From Nemertoderma westbladi (Eukaryota; Xenacoelomorpha; Nemertodermatida; Nemertodermatidae), in assembly GCA_032718475.1 (NCBI GenBank), contig JAUCBJ010004902.1:1-23972 (forward strand): DNA of 23,972 nt. Direction: 5' to 3'. Shown in pieces: positions 1 through 8,882 of the stretch; positions within the stretch are counted from its first letter, which is position 1; each line of letters begins with the position of its first letter. Position numbers and translations under genes: made by a program. The notes beneath the pieces are model-generated. The model did not search any database. It was not told the DNA's origin and worked only from the letters and a program-made list of their open reading frames with translations.

Positions 1-745
1 CATAACAAAACTGCATTTATCACAACATAACATACCATACCTAATCAAACAACCTGTGCATACTTTATATTGTTATACTGCTATTTACTGTCAGTTCTTC
101 ATAATATGGTTGATGAATTATTATATTTGGAATAACGATAAATAACCCCGAAACCCAATATTCTTGATATACCGAAGGTAAGAGAGAAAGGTTACATATA
201 ACGATTGTGACTTATGTTAAAGTGGTTTGAAGTGAATCTAATGTTATTTGATAGACCCTACATGAGTCAGTCCGTGTTCCTTTTATATATAACTAAAATC
301 AGTGAAGATCGGCAGATCAGTGTGCAGTATTGTGCAGCATTGTGTATGAGTGAGACTGATAACGAAGCATTTCCTAAAGAATGCGCCATATATGTGAATT
401 ATAACTAAGCCATATCGTTGTGAGTAGTTTAAGTCATAACTCTGTTTATATAGATAGAGAGCCACGTCCTAAAGGAACTGTTAATATTCCCCGAAGGTGA
501 ATAATATTGTCAGAGATTATATAATACTGTCAGTCGGATAATACATTAAGCTTACATAGCAATAAGATTAAGCCGTCGAACCCAATCTCCCGGGTATATC
601 CAGCGGGTGAATGATCGCGCACAGATTGGTTTCGACTAGTGTAGTGAATTAAATACTTGTCATAGGCAAAAGGTGATTTATTATCTAGAAGACATCCTAA
701 TTTGGCGGGTTAAACTGCCAAAGGTCTGAAAGCGCGAACACTAGC

Positions 746-811
746 CCTGAAGTTCACCCCCGCTACGTGTACTTGACTACCATATAATCATACCCCTGAA
801 GTTCACCCCCT
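746..811. repeat. 17-bp direct repeat pair
   Basis: CCTGAAGTTCACCCCC occurs twice, near 746-762 and 795-811, separated by about 30 bp of unrelated sequence. It is too short to assign to a family. Each copy contains GTTCA, but I see no further hormone-response-like structure. Confidence 0.5.
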
Positions 812-1420
812 CAGTGGTGGACATAGAGTAGACGACATCCTTCCGCATTGTTACTTAGTAACTTACAAAGACCCATATTTATTTTTTACTTAATATAATA
901 TTCTACTTCTTCACAGAGTGTTTACCCTAGGCAGTTAGTGTGCCCACTCCCCCTGCCTTAGAGGTAAAAGCAATGAGAAAGGGATTCGGGTAGCCTACAA
1001 GTGATTCGTGATCCTCCTAAACAGTAGGGTTGGTGTAATGTAATTGGCGGTGAGAGTGGTCGAAATGGTTACGAATACCGTGAGCTTAGTGCACATTAAA
1101 AAATTAACGGAAATAACTACCCCCCCTACTGTATATCAGCCTCAGTAATCGCAGAGTTAAGAAGTACAGTAATGTGTAATTTTCGATTGGAGTACTTTTT
1201 TCAATGGATGAAATGTAATAATATAATTTACTGTAAGTGACAGTAAATGTAAGACAACTGTAATTTTCTAACTCATTATCTTTCCATATCACAGGGAGTG
1301 TTCATGTACTGTATAAATTATACGTTTGATATCAACCTGATAAAAACCTGATCTGATATTAAAAAACAAATATATTAAAAAACACTTACAGTATTCTTAA
1401 ATTGTTACTTTTTGTCTCAA

Positions 1421-1436
1421 ATACTGTATACAGTAT
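1421..1436. repeat. Perfect 16-bp palindrome
   Basis: ATACTGTATACAGTAT equals its own reverse complement. It is built from the TACTGTA/TACAGTA motif that recurs through the window, so it may be compositional rather than functional. Confidence 0.6.
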
Positions 1437-1586
1437 CCCAAAATAGGGAGAGAAAGTAGTACCTTTTCCCGAGATAAAAAAAAGTAACCCATGTAGGATT
1501 GCATTGATTATACCTTTTCCCTAAAATAAAATATTTTTTGCGGAATTTCTTAAATTTTGTTGCATGTGTTGAAATAGCATCGACGT

Positions 1587-1595
1587 AGAAAAGGT
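1587..1595. repeat. Left target-site duplication of the 4.1 kb element
   Basis: AGAAAAGGT at 1587-1595 is repeated exactly at 5690-5698, immediately outside the terminal inverted repeats. Joining the flanks across one copy gives the presumed empty site. A 7-bp reading (GAAAAGG) with ends one base further out is also possible because the flanking bases are ambiguous. Confidence 0.75.
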
Positions 1596-1826
1596 GGATA
1601 GATCTTTTTACAGACAACGAACGGGACGAACGACGATTTTCACAGCGAACACAGTAGAACACACTCCAAAAACTGCCGAACACAAACGAACACAGTCGAA
1701 AATAGAAAGAGCACGAAAAATAACCAACTTTCAGATAAAATTAACCACGCGTTGCTTTTCTATAAGAAAATTCCCGAAATTATTGAATAAAATTTTCGCG
1801 AAATTAAATATTAATTTCTTATCAGA
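1596..1826 (+). repeat. Left terminal inverted repeat
   Basis: This is the left arm of the 4.1 kb element and pairs with 5479-5689. It carries GAACACA motifs near 1648, 1658, 1678 and 1688, and ends inward at TTTCTTATCA, which the right arm also shares. An 80-codon frame runs through it but shows no protein resemblance. Confidence 0.75.
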
Positions 1827-2137
1827 TCAGGCCTAGCCTAGGCCGATAACTAATACTTTAACACAGTAGTAGGCCTAAGTTATGTGTGGTTAGCACCGGG
1901 ACAGAGATCCCTACCGGTACCTACCAGGGTAGGTACCAAGGACTACTCTACTGTCTCTACTACTCTACTCTATTGTTTTGGTTAGAAAATGTCGGCCGCC
2001 ATGTAGCCGGCGGTCTACTGTAACCAGTTATTGACTCCACTTGAATCTCCGCCCTCGAAAACCTATAGTGAAATGGTTTTCCCTTATTTATAGCCTCAAA
2101 TAACATGATGAATCAAATATCATAAAAAAATTACCCC

Positions 2138-2151
2138 GTTACCATGGCAAC
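2138..2151. promoter_or_regulatory. RFX/X-box-like palindrome
   Basis: GTTACCATGGCAAC matches the RFX X-box form (GTNRCC, short spacer, RGYAAC) with a 2-bp spacer. The second copy at 2455-2469 has one extra T in the left half-site. The match is to a known binding consensus; occupancy is inference, and the site lies inside a repeat. Confidence 0.3.
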
Positions 2152-2239
2152 AGAACAAAGTGATATGACCATGAAAATGTCAGAAATGGATTTCTCGACC
2201 CCGAAAACCTTACAGTGGATTATTTTGTTTTGCATTTAA
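2144..2239 (+). other. 31-aa micro-ORF, copy 1 (candidate only)
   Basis: An ATG in a strong Kozak context (ACCATGG) opens 31 codons beginning MATEQSDMTMKMSEMDF and ending WIILFCI before TAA. It overlaps the X-box-like site. The second repeat copy keeps the same frame and length with three replacements. I know of no such family. The frame may simply be a by-product of the repeat. Confidence 0.2.
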
Positions 2240-2461
2240 AGCCGGGGCTGTATTCCTGAATTTCCAGCTTCCGTTTATTGTTTTGGTTAGAAAATGTCGG
2301 CCGCCATATTGCTGGCAGTCTGCTGCAATCAGTTATTGACTCAACAAAAATCACTCCACTTGAATCTCCGCCCTCGAAAACCCATAGTACATGGTTTTCC
2401 CTTATTTATAGCCACAAATAACATGAGGAATCAAATATCATAAAAAATTACCCCGTTTACC

Positions 2462-2557
2462 ATGGCAACAGAACGAAGTGATATGACCATGAAAATGTCA
2501 GAAATGGATTTCTCGACCCCGAAAACCTTACAATGGACTATTTTGTTTTACATTTAA
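2462..2557 (+). other. 31-aa micro-ORF, copy 2 (candidate only)
   Basis: This is the same frame as at 2144-2239 with Q5R, I27T and C30Y plus one silent change, no indels and the same stop. The flanking repeat sequence has accumulated several indels. Three of four changes are amino-acid replacing, so selection on the protein is not supported. Confidence 0.18.
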
Positions 2558-2660
2558 AGCCGGTTTAGTATGAGAAGTGAATGGACCCCGCTTGCGGGGG
2601 CTTACTTTTAGCTCTGCCAGTCCTGTAGTAGAGTAGGCCTTAGTCCTTGGTAGGTACCTA

Positions 2661-2668
2661 ACCGGGAC
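2661..2668. repeat. Left target-site duplication of hAT-like element
   Basis: ACCGGGAC here is repeated exactly at 4558-4565, on the other side of the element. An 8-bp duplication is the hAT superfamily signature. The same octamer also occurs at 1895-1902, outside the element. Confidence 0.85.
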
Positions 2669-2869
2669 TAGGGTTCAACAGAAGGCACTTTATGGTGCCG
2701 AACCGAACCGAACCGAAGCAGGGCCAACTTCGGGCCGAACCGAACCGAATCCGAACCGAAGTTCAGAAAGTTAGCAAGTTATGGTCATAAATTCGTCTTT
2801 ACGTCACTATACTGGCTGACTGGCAGTGGCAGACTGGTACCTATTTGGTCTGCGGACTTAGCAAGAAAG

Positions 2870-3192
2870 CTATGATTAATTAAAAAAATAAGTACTACAA
2901 AATAAAATGACAATATTTACATTACTGTACAGCATTACTAACCTAAACTACTGTATACTTACTGCTACTGTATGCACCACATTTTCATCCGTAGTAAGCC
3001 GTACAGTAGTGACATAAAATTTAGAAAACCTCACTAAAAGTACAGGTAGTACTATTTATATGACAGTATGAGGTAGTAGGTATATTTCTGTATGTATTAT
3101 GTATCAATGTTATGATTAATTAAAAAATAGGTACTACAAAGTAAAATGGCAATAGGCCTATTTAGCCTAACCTAAACTACTGTATAATTAAG
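2870..3192 (+). repeat. Internal direct repeat of the hAT-like element
   Basis: About 2870-2955 and 3111-3192 share TATGATTAATTAAAAAA, GTACTACAAA, TAAAATG and ACCTAAACTACTGTATA in the same order, about 240 bp apart. This looks like a local duplication within the element body. No coding content is seen. Confidence 0.65.
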
Positions 3193-3277
3193 CTAATTTT
3201 GAAACTACCCAAGTAAACTGAAAACAATTAAAAAAATAATGCCATTTAAATGGAAGTTCAGTCCAAAATTAAGGGTG

Positions 3278-3777
3278 TAAACGTTAAGCAGACAGTGGTG
3301 CAGTGCAGACAGTGGTGCAGACACCTGGTGCGGACAGTGGTGCAGACTGTGGTGCAGACAATGGTGCAGCGTGCAGACAGTGGTGCAGGAACTGGTGCAG
3401 ACAGTGGTGCAGACAGCAGACAGTGGTGCAGACAGTGATGCAGACAGTCAGACAGTGGTGCAGCGTGCAGACAGTGGTTCAGACACTGGTGCAGACAGTG
3501 GTGCAGACACTGGTGCAGACAGTGGTGCAGACAGTGGTGCGGCAGACACTGGTACAGACAGTGATGCATTCACTGGTGCAGACAGTGGTGCAGACTGGTG
3601 CAGAAAGTGGTGCAGACACTGGTGCAGACAGTGGTGCAGACACTGGTGCAGACAGTGGTGCAGACAGTGATGCAGACAGTGGTGCAGACTGGTGCAGAAA
3701 GTGGTGCAGACACTGGTGCAGACAGTGGTGCAGACACTGGTGCAGACAGTCAGACAGTGGTGCAGACAGTGCAGACT
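3278..3777 (+). repeat. Minisatellite arm A (12-bp unit)
   Basis: Roughly 490 bp of imperfect tandem copies of CAGACAGTGGTG, often alternating with CAGACACTGGTG. The period is a multiple of three, so long repetitive frames (CGADSGADTGAD type) appear without implying a protein. The outer edge is AAACGTTAAGCAGACA, which recurs inverted at the outer edge of arm B. Confidence 0.9.
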
Positions 3778-3860
3778 AACTACAGTAAGGTCTCAGGAAT
3801 TGTTAGTCCGCGAGTATTCTTAGCCTGCGAGTATTCTTGGCCCTTGGGTATTCTTAGCCT

Positions 3861-3887
3861 CCAAAACAATAACGTTTATTGTTTTGG
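3861..3887. repeat. Central perfect palindrome (12-bp arms, 3-nt loop)
   Basis: CCAAAACAATAA, then CGT, then TTATTGTTTTGG. The loop centre at 3874 lies about 97 bp from the inner edge of array A and 92 bp from that of array B, so it marks the symmetry point of the inverted minisatellites. The right arm plus flank (TTTATTGTTTTGGTT) also occurs at the start of the 305-bp repeat near 2274. Confidence 0.85.
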
Positions 3888-3965
3888 TTCCCCCAATACT
3901 CCTCTGAAACCTGCTCCTTTACTAAACTGCTCCTTTACTAACCTGCTCGCCCCTTTCAGCCTTTA

Positions 3966-4349
3966 CTGTCTGCACCAGTCTGCCAGTGTCTGCACCAGTA
4001 TCTGCACCACTGTCTGCACCAGTGTCTGCACCACTGTCTACACCACTGTCTGCACCAGTGTCTGAACCAGTCAGCCAGTGTCTGCACCAGGTGTCTGCAC
4101 CACTGTCTGCAACACTGTCTGCACCAGTGTCTGCACCAGTGTCTGCACCAGTGTCTGCACCACTGTCTGCACCACTGTCTGTATCAAAGCCTGCACAACT
4201 GTCTGCACCACTGTCTGCACCAGTGGCTGCACGACTGCACCACTGTTGCACCAGGTGTCTGCACCACTGTCTGCATCACTGTCTGCACCACTGTCTGCAC
4301 CACTGTCTGTACCTACTGTCTGCTCTGCACCAGTGTCTGCTTAACGTTT
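3966..4349 (-). repeat. Minisatellite arm B, inverted copy of arm A
   Basis: About 380 bp of CACCACTGTCTG/CACCAGTGTCTG units, the reverse complement of the 3278-3777 array. It ends TGTCTGCTTAACGTTT at 4334-4349, the exact inverse of the outer edge of arm A. A transcript across both arms could fold into a hairpin hundreds of base pairs long. Confidence 0.9.
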
Positions 4350-4462
4350 GCACCCCAAAATTAATTAGTACAACGATGGACAGATTGATTAGTCTTACTG
4401 TCTTCTGGTCTTAGCTCAATCAGTCAATATAATACTTGGAATAATTAGCAAAGTTTGCTCCG

Positions 4463-4490
4463 GGCTTCTGCAGTATCAATTGCAGAAGCC
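4463..4490. repeat. Subterminal hairpin (10-bp stem, 8-nt loop)
   Basis: GGCTTCTGCA, loop GTATCAAT, TGCAGAAGCC. It lies just inside the right end of the hAT-like element, next to the CCGAACCGAA cluster. Subterminal hairpins are common in hAT non-autonomous elements. Confidence 0.8.
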
Positions 4491-4557
4491 GAACCGAACC
4501 GAAATTGCCAAACTTCGGCCCGAACCGAACCGAAGCCGAAGCTTCTGTTGAGCCCTA

Positions 4558-4565
4558 ACCGGGAC
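4558..4565. repeat. Right target-site duplication of hAT-like element
   Basis: ACCGGGAC, identical to 2661-2668. Confidence 0.85.
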
Positions 4566-4683
4566 CCAGCTCTTTATATTCCAGTACATCAGTAGGCAGG
4601 TAGGTACCGGTACCTGTACCTATGTTGTACCGACGTGTTGTACCGTACATCATGTACACTACGTATGATAACGGGCCTAACTT

Positions 4684-5300
4684 TGTACGTACTAAAAGGT
4701 AGAACGATCTATAACGGGCTATATCTTCCCCATAACAAGCTATAACCACCTATAACGAGCTATACTGTAATCTGAAAATTTACAATAAAAAAACCTATTT
4801 TAGAATGGATTTATTTTCTTAGTCAGTAATTTAATTACGCAATTTGGTTTCTTAGTCCATAATGCTTTTCATCTTTGTGGTATCACGAAATCAGTCATTA
4901 CTGCAATAGTTAGCATGCCACTACTGCATTATCTGACTTTCAGACAGTGCAGCAGAGGAGAGGTCTCCCATCTCTCTGGTCTATCCTCGATCCTGCTATC
5001 CGCTGTCAGCTTCTGGTCGATATACAGGAATGTGAGCAATATATAGGCCAATAAAAAAAACTTACCAGTATCAATTAGGCATAGGCAGATAGGCCTACTC
5101 TCATTTTTAACCTGCGGGATTTTTCAGACCACACTGTGTTAATCCAAAAGTTAAACACACCCAAGGGGCGTTTTTTAATGTAAATTTTCATATTATAGCT
5201 CGTTATAGGTGGTTATAGCCTGTTTATAATTATAGGAAATTATAGCCCGTTATAGATCGTTATAGCCCGTTATAGATCGTTCTACCTTTTAGTACGTACT
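4684..5300. mobile_element. 617-bp MITE with roughly 110-130-bp inverted arms
   Basis: The left arm 4684-4797 and right arm 5168-5300 are inverted copies. The outer 40 bases match at 39 positions; shared blocks include GTACGTACTAAAAGGTAGA and TATAACCACCTATAACGAGC. The right arm holds an extra copy of GATCTATAACGGGCTATA. GCCTAACTT flanks both sides exactly (4675-4683 and 5301-5309), giving a 9-bp target duplication. No coding frame is present. Family is uncertain; a 9-bp duplication fits Mutator-like or Merlin. It lies within the 4.1 kb element. Confidence 0.8.
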
Positions 5301-5478
5301 GCCTAACTTCCTAATTCATATCCTCAGCAATCAGTTCCAGACCAAGCTATTCCAGTACACAGGCAAACAGACCTAATACTGTGGCTAACCCGCTATGTGA
5401 CAGGTACGGTACCCGGTAGGCTTCCCTACATAGTTTGATTATACAGTAAAGGAGTACACGACAAATGATAGGCCTACG

Positions 5479-5689
5479 TGATAAGAAATGATTTAGTTTC
5501 GCGACAATTTTATTCAATAATTTCGGAAATTTTTTTACAGAAAAGCAACGCGTGGCTAATTTTATCTAAAAGTTGGTATCCGGTGTTATTTTTTTGTGCT
5601 CTTTATATTTTCGACTGTGTTCGATTGTGTTCGGCAGTTTTTGGATTGTGTTCGGGTGTGTTCGCTTGTGTTCTGTAAAATAACTATCC
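5479..5689 (-). repeat. Right terminal inverted repeat of the 4.1 kb element
   Basis: This is the inverted partner of 1596-1826, with GTGTTCG motifs repeated near 5628-5670. The element ends at CTATCC, followed by the target duplication AGAAAAGGT at 5690-5698. Confidence 0.75.
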
Positions 5690-5949
5690 AGAAAAGGTTT
5701 GCAAGTAATTTGAGCAAAATCCATGCACACACTCAAAAGTTAGTTATTGCAACTTTAGTGTCTACAAGGCGATCGCCAAAATCTGAAAATGGAACTCAAT
5801 ATCCAATATTGGTTAATGTTGTTAAACAGTTTTCTAGTTGCGTAATAAATATTCGAGAATACTAAATTATTTAACATTGAGTAGAGCAGCATCATGATTT
5901 GAAGAGTACAACAATTTGAATCTGGAAGCAATATAGTAAAGTACTACAG

Positions 5950-6215
5950 TTCAATTTATTTTGTAACACTACTAACAGTATATATATAGCTCTATATTTT
6001 ATAAAGCTTTAAACAACAAAATAGTACAAATTTAAGAATAAATTACGTATTGAATGGGAAAAAAAGTGTAGAAAATTTTTATCACTATTCTCTCGACCTA
6101 TTAACCTCGTTGGCGCTCGGTAAATAAAATGCTTCGAGAATAGTGAAAAAAGTAATTTATTTCTTATTACTATTACTTATTTATTACTTATTTCCCATGT
6201 GATAAATAATTAATA
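5950..6215 (+). repeat. Dispersed foldback repeat, copy A
   Basis: It aligns along its length to 10100-10335: TCAATTTATTTT at the left, TTAAGAATAAA then TTACGTAT, ATTCTCTCGACC, CTCGGTAAATAAAATGC, TCGAGAATAGTGAAAAAA and CCCATGTxATAAATAATTA. The core 6053-6200 folds on itself (ATGGGAAAAA against TTTCCCAT; ACTATTCTC against GAGAATAGT). This is MITE-like. No target duplication is assigned. Confidence 0.75.
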
Positions 6216-6461
6216 AACAGTAGGCTAGTCCTAGTACTGTAGTTTAGTATTGCCTATTGTAGGCCTACTGTATGTAGTTGACGTCACACTCACCCCTGAA
6301 TACGGTACAGACGGACAGTATACAGTTGATCACATGATACTGTCGATACATAGGGATTACCGCAACCGCGGTACCTGAGTGTACCATGTATTAGTTTAAA
6401 TGGGAAAGAAGTCGAAATTATGCCGTTCGTGGCGTATCCATAGTTATAGCTTCAGGGGGTT
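6216..6461. other. Gene-free spacer
   Basis: AT-rich DNA with one TAGGCCTA palindrome near 6260 and several TACGGTAC/GGTACC-like motifs. No coding frame or RNA gene is recognised. Confidence 0.5.
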
Positions 6462-6475
6462 CCCCCCCCCCCCCC
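6462..6475. repeat. Poly-C tract (14)
   Basis: An uninterrupted C run directly preceded by GGGGGTT. It is the shortest of four C/G homopolymers of at least 14 bases in the window. Confidence 0.9.
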
Positions 6476-6835
6476 ATTTTTTTAAAATACGCAATTTTGC
6501 TTACAGTAATTCAACGACTTAATATTGGAACCAACAATTTTTAATCATTTAATGGTTTTAACGTTACCCCCCTTTTTTAAAATATGTAATTTTGCTTAAT
6601 TCAACGACTTAATATTGGAACCATGACCTACTAAATATAGTATATTTATATAAGTATAAGTATAATATATATATAAGTATATTTAGTAGGTCATGTTGGA
6701 ACCAACAATTTTTAATCATTTAATGGCAGTTAACGTTACCCCTCTTTTTTAAAATAAGTAATTTTGCTGTTACCTATTTTTACCGAACCAACAATATATT
6801 TAGCACCCATTTTATTTTTATTTTTAAAATTTTTA
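6471..6835 (+). repeat. Tandem triplication, unit about 100 bp
   Basis: Successive units share CCCCxTTTTTTAAAATA, GTAATTTTGCTTA, TTCAACGACTTAATATTGG and AACAATTTTTAATCATTTAA. Unit starts lie near 6471, 6567 and 6738. The second unit is lengthened by the 74-bp insertion at 6622-6695. The third is partial and degenerate. Confidence 0.75.
6622..6695. mobile_element. 74-bp mini-MITE
   Basis: The ends are perfect 18-bp inverted repeats: CATGACCTACTAAATATA and its reverse complement. It interrupts a tandem unit whose intact sister reads straight through. TTGGAAC(C) is duplicated at 6615-6621(22) and 6696-6702(03), giving a 7- or 8-bp target duplication. The interior is TA-rich and codes for nothing. 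Confidence 0.8.
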
Positions 6836-7494
6836 ACAGTTGAACGTCTAATAACTTAACAACACATGTAGCCTACAATTCTATCTCTAGGCCTACATAC
6901 AGTATTACGATAAATCTAAATATGTTAATCTAATACATCCTATCATACTGTCTATATCGGAATTTGGTGGCATAATAATTAGTTGCACCGTACGTTAAAT
7001 TTAATACTGTATTATGGTTTAGGTTTATAAATTGTATTTTAATGTTACTTTAATTTATTTACTGAAGACGTCCATGAGGATGAAATGGCCATAAATAGAA
7101 ACTGTTTTTGTTAACCGTGGCATTCAGGCATTAGACCCTTTCTACAGTCATTATCCCTGAATGTATTACAGTAATAGCTGCAGTCTTTCGATTTGGTGCG
7201 ATTTAGTTTGATATGATTTGGTTTAGAGCAGTAGATGGTAGTGGCTGAGTGGGTAGACTGGTAGAGGCCTATCTGTTTATGTAATAATGTAATTATTCTG
7301 TATGCTGGTACAGTGGTATACGGTGGCTGAGTAGTGGTATGTGAATTGCTGAATTCAGGAATTGCAGAATTGGTTCAGTCACTGCAGCACTGTCTGACTG
7401 TTGCTGTGTTAGTGGTTTAGGCCTATATGTGTTATATACAGTACTGCAGTCAGGCAGTACTACAGTAGGCAGTATAGTCTGATAGTACAGTTAG
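6836..7494. other. Gene-free DNA
   Basis: AT-rich DNA with two TAGGCCTA octamers and numerous CTGCAG/CAGTACTG-type short palindromes near 7375-7480. No coding frame, RNA gene or transposon end is recognised. Confidence 0.5.
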
Positions 7495-7525
7495 GTACAA
7501 TGGCCAAATCTGGCAACCTCAAAAG

Positions 7526-7783
7526 TTGCCACATATGGCAATGTTTATTGCCAAATCTGGCAACTTTTGGTTTTTCTAATTTTCGCACGCCCAGAAGCAA
7601 AATCGCATTTTGGTAAATAGGTAAGTGAAAAGAGCGCGAAATTTAAATATAATTGACCGTATAAGAAAAAAAATCATCGTCTGAATTTCTCTTAGCAATA
7701 GGCCGAAATGGGCCTAAAATAATTATTGCCATTTTTGGCAACCATTAGAATTACAGAAAAATAATGGTTGCCATTTTTGGCAA
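7526..7783. repeat. Left cluster of TTGCCA-N4-TGGCAA palindromes
   Basis: Sites lie at 7526-7541 (core CATA), 7548-7563 (AATC), 7726-7741 (TTTT) and 7768-7783 (TTTT). The terminal repeat at 7501-7516 is a TGGCCA-starting variant. The last two lie head to head around GAATTACAGAAAA. Confidence 0.85.
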
Positions 7784-8798
7784 CAATTATCATTGTGCAG
7801 CCCTGTCAGTAACTCTGTCATTGTAAATTACTTCAAAATTGCTTACTGCTTGCTTACCCTTGTCGAGTTGTGATGATTTATAAACAAAACATTAGTTGAT
7901 GAAATGTCAGAATGTATTTGATATGTTGTTAATGTTAATGGAAAGATGGATGAGTCTGTAACAGATACCGTACTGGTAGACTGGTACTGTGGTACCGTAT
8001 ATGGTATAGGCATAAACAAAACTAAAGAATCACATGCTTCAAAGGCTGAAATGGAAATAAACGTAATAATATTTGACAACGTCAGAACGTGAACATCACC
8101 AAAAGGAAACAAGAAGGCAAGGGGGCATTAAAGTTTGAGAAACGGCGTGACAGAAGAAAAATAGTGTCAAAATTTAGAAAGACTGAAAAAAACCAAAACG
8201 CGTGTTAAGGGATTCAATCAAATTGTTTCTCAGTTTCTAGTAGGCCTACCTGCCTACTGTAGTAGGGTAGGCCCTAATGAAAAACGGGATGAAATTATTT
8301 TCATTATATGTCTGTATGTACTGATGTAGGAATGGAAAGATAGATATACTGAACTGATATAGAGTGAAGGATGATTTAGATTGCTGGGCAATTGTATCAG
8401 CATTACACAGTTACAATCTTTAACTACTAAACTATTATTGGTACAAACTGACAAACAACAATTAACCACCTCCCCAAGCAGCGCCAGAGATTACTAGCAA
8501 AAATAAACTATTACCAGTCAGTCTGTGTTTGTGTTAGGCCTATTGACTCTCATTCTCACCTCATTTATTAGGATATACAGATATATTGCTGTATTGGTTA
8601 GAACTTAGAATATGCCACTACCGGTATAAGTATAACCTGTAACCTGGCCCTATCCCTTTTTTCTAGGCCTAACATTAACATTTCAGGATCTAAGGAATGA
8701 CCATACTGCCATAGAAGGACTTAATGACGCAGAACCATATAAGCCATATTCAATGAGTTAGTTAAGTTGCCAAATATTTCAACAACGGCTTTATATAG

Positions 8799-8882
8799 TT
8801 GCCAAATCAGGCAATCAGAAATGTTGCCAGATTTTGCTTGGTTGCCAAATATGGCAATCACAATCATTGCCAGATTTGGCCA
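8799..8882. repeat. Right cluster of TTGCCA-N4-TGGCAA palindromes
   Basis: Sites lie at 8799-8814 (core AATC, with an AGGCAA right half) and 8842-8857 (AATA), plus the terminal variant 8867-8882. Unpaired half-sites lie at 8766 and 8824. The arrangement mirrors the left cluster about 1 kb away. Confidence 0.8.

Larger units (their letters stand above)
1..1586. other. Gene-free AT-rich DNA
   Basis: No open frame here resembles a protein I recognise; the longest are about 60-90 codons with no coding character. I see no tRNA or other RNA gene. The only structures are short: a 17-bp direct repeat near 746-811, a 16-bp palindrome at 1421-1436, and a repeated TACCTTTTCCC near 1459 and 1511. An enhancer or an exon too short to recognise cannot be excluded. 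Confidence 0.6.
1971..2564 (+). repeat. Tandem duplication, unit about 305 bp (two copies)
   Basis: Copy 1 (1971-2247) and copy 2 (2276-2564) both start TTGTTTTGGTTAGAAAATG and end CATTTAAAGCCGG. Their first halves differ by several indels and substitutions. The last 96 bases of each are indel-free and differ at four positions. Copy 1 contains a GC-rich small hairpin (GCCGCC...GGCGGT near 1996-2015). The source is unknown; it resembles a dispersed repeat carried inside the larger transposon rather than a gene. Confidence 0.85.
1930..2657. repeat. Imperfect inverted repeat bracketing the 305-bp duplication
   Basis: TAGGTACC..AAGGACTA..CTCTACT near 1930-1957 recurs in reverse complement near 2627-2657, with 4- and 6-base insertions between matching blocks. 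It brackets the tandem duplication and may be the worn ends of another inserted unit. I found no convincing target duplication. Confidence 0.35.
2669..4557. mobile_element. Non-autonomous hAT-like transposon, 1889 bp
   Basis: The left end TAGGGTTCAACAGAAG and the reverse complement of the right end, TAGGGCTCAACAGAAG, match at 15 of 16 positions. Both are bounded by the 8-bp duplication ACCGGGAC. Just inside each end are runs of CCGAA/ACCGAA repeats (about 2697-2762 and 4485-4536), plausible subterminal transposase-binding clusters. No transposase is encoded. The body contains an 80-bp internal duplication and two inverted 12-bp-unit minisatellites around a palindrome. It sits inside the 4.1 kb element, so it inserted later. 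Superfamily assignment rests on duplication length and end structure. Confidence 0.85.
1596..5689. mobile_element. 4.1 kb DNA transposon with long terminal inverted repeats (MULE-like, non-autonomous)
   Basis: The ends GGATAG...CTATCC are flanked by an exact 9-bp duplication. The terminal arms (about 1596-1826 and 5479-5689) match in inverted orientation over more than 200 bp with a few indels. Shared landmarks include CCAAAAACTGCCGAACACAA, CACGCGTTGCTTTTCT and GAAATTATTGAATAAAATT. Each arm contains four or five CGAACACA-type octamers, which look like subterminal transposase sites. No transposase frame is present, so the element is non-autonomous. Long inverted repeats with a 9-bp duplication are typical of Mutator-like elements; Merlin or another superfamily is not excluded. 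Its interior hosts a 305-bp tandem duplication, a hAT-like element and a MITE, so it is older than those insertions. Confidence 0.75.

Noticed and set aside
1594-1836. 80-codon frame at the left end of the 4.1 kb element as a transposase remnant
   Set aside because: The frame lies wholly in the terminal inverted repeat and reflects GAACACA repeats; no DDE-type motif is present.
1971-2564. LTR pair of a small retroelement
   Set aside because: The two copies are separated by only about 29 bp, lack TG...CA ends and have no primer-binding site; a tandem duplication fits better.
3303-4414. Long frames rich in Cys, Ala, Asp and Gln or Leu/Ser on both strands
   Set aside because: All arise from 12-bp tandem units whose period is a multiple of three. 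They have no unique sequence and are open in several frames at once.
7489-7803. A separate hAT MITE with ends CAGTTAGG and CAGGGCTG
   Set aside because: The ends match poorly and no 8-bp duplication flanks them; the 7498-8885 interpretation has perfect 19-bp ends.
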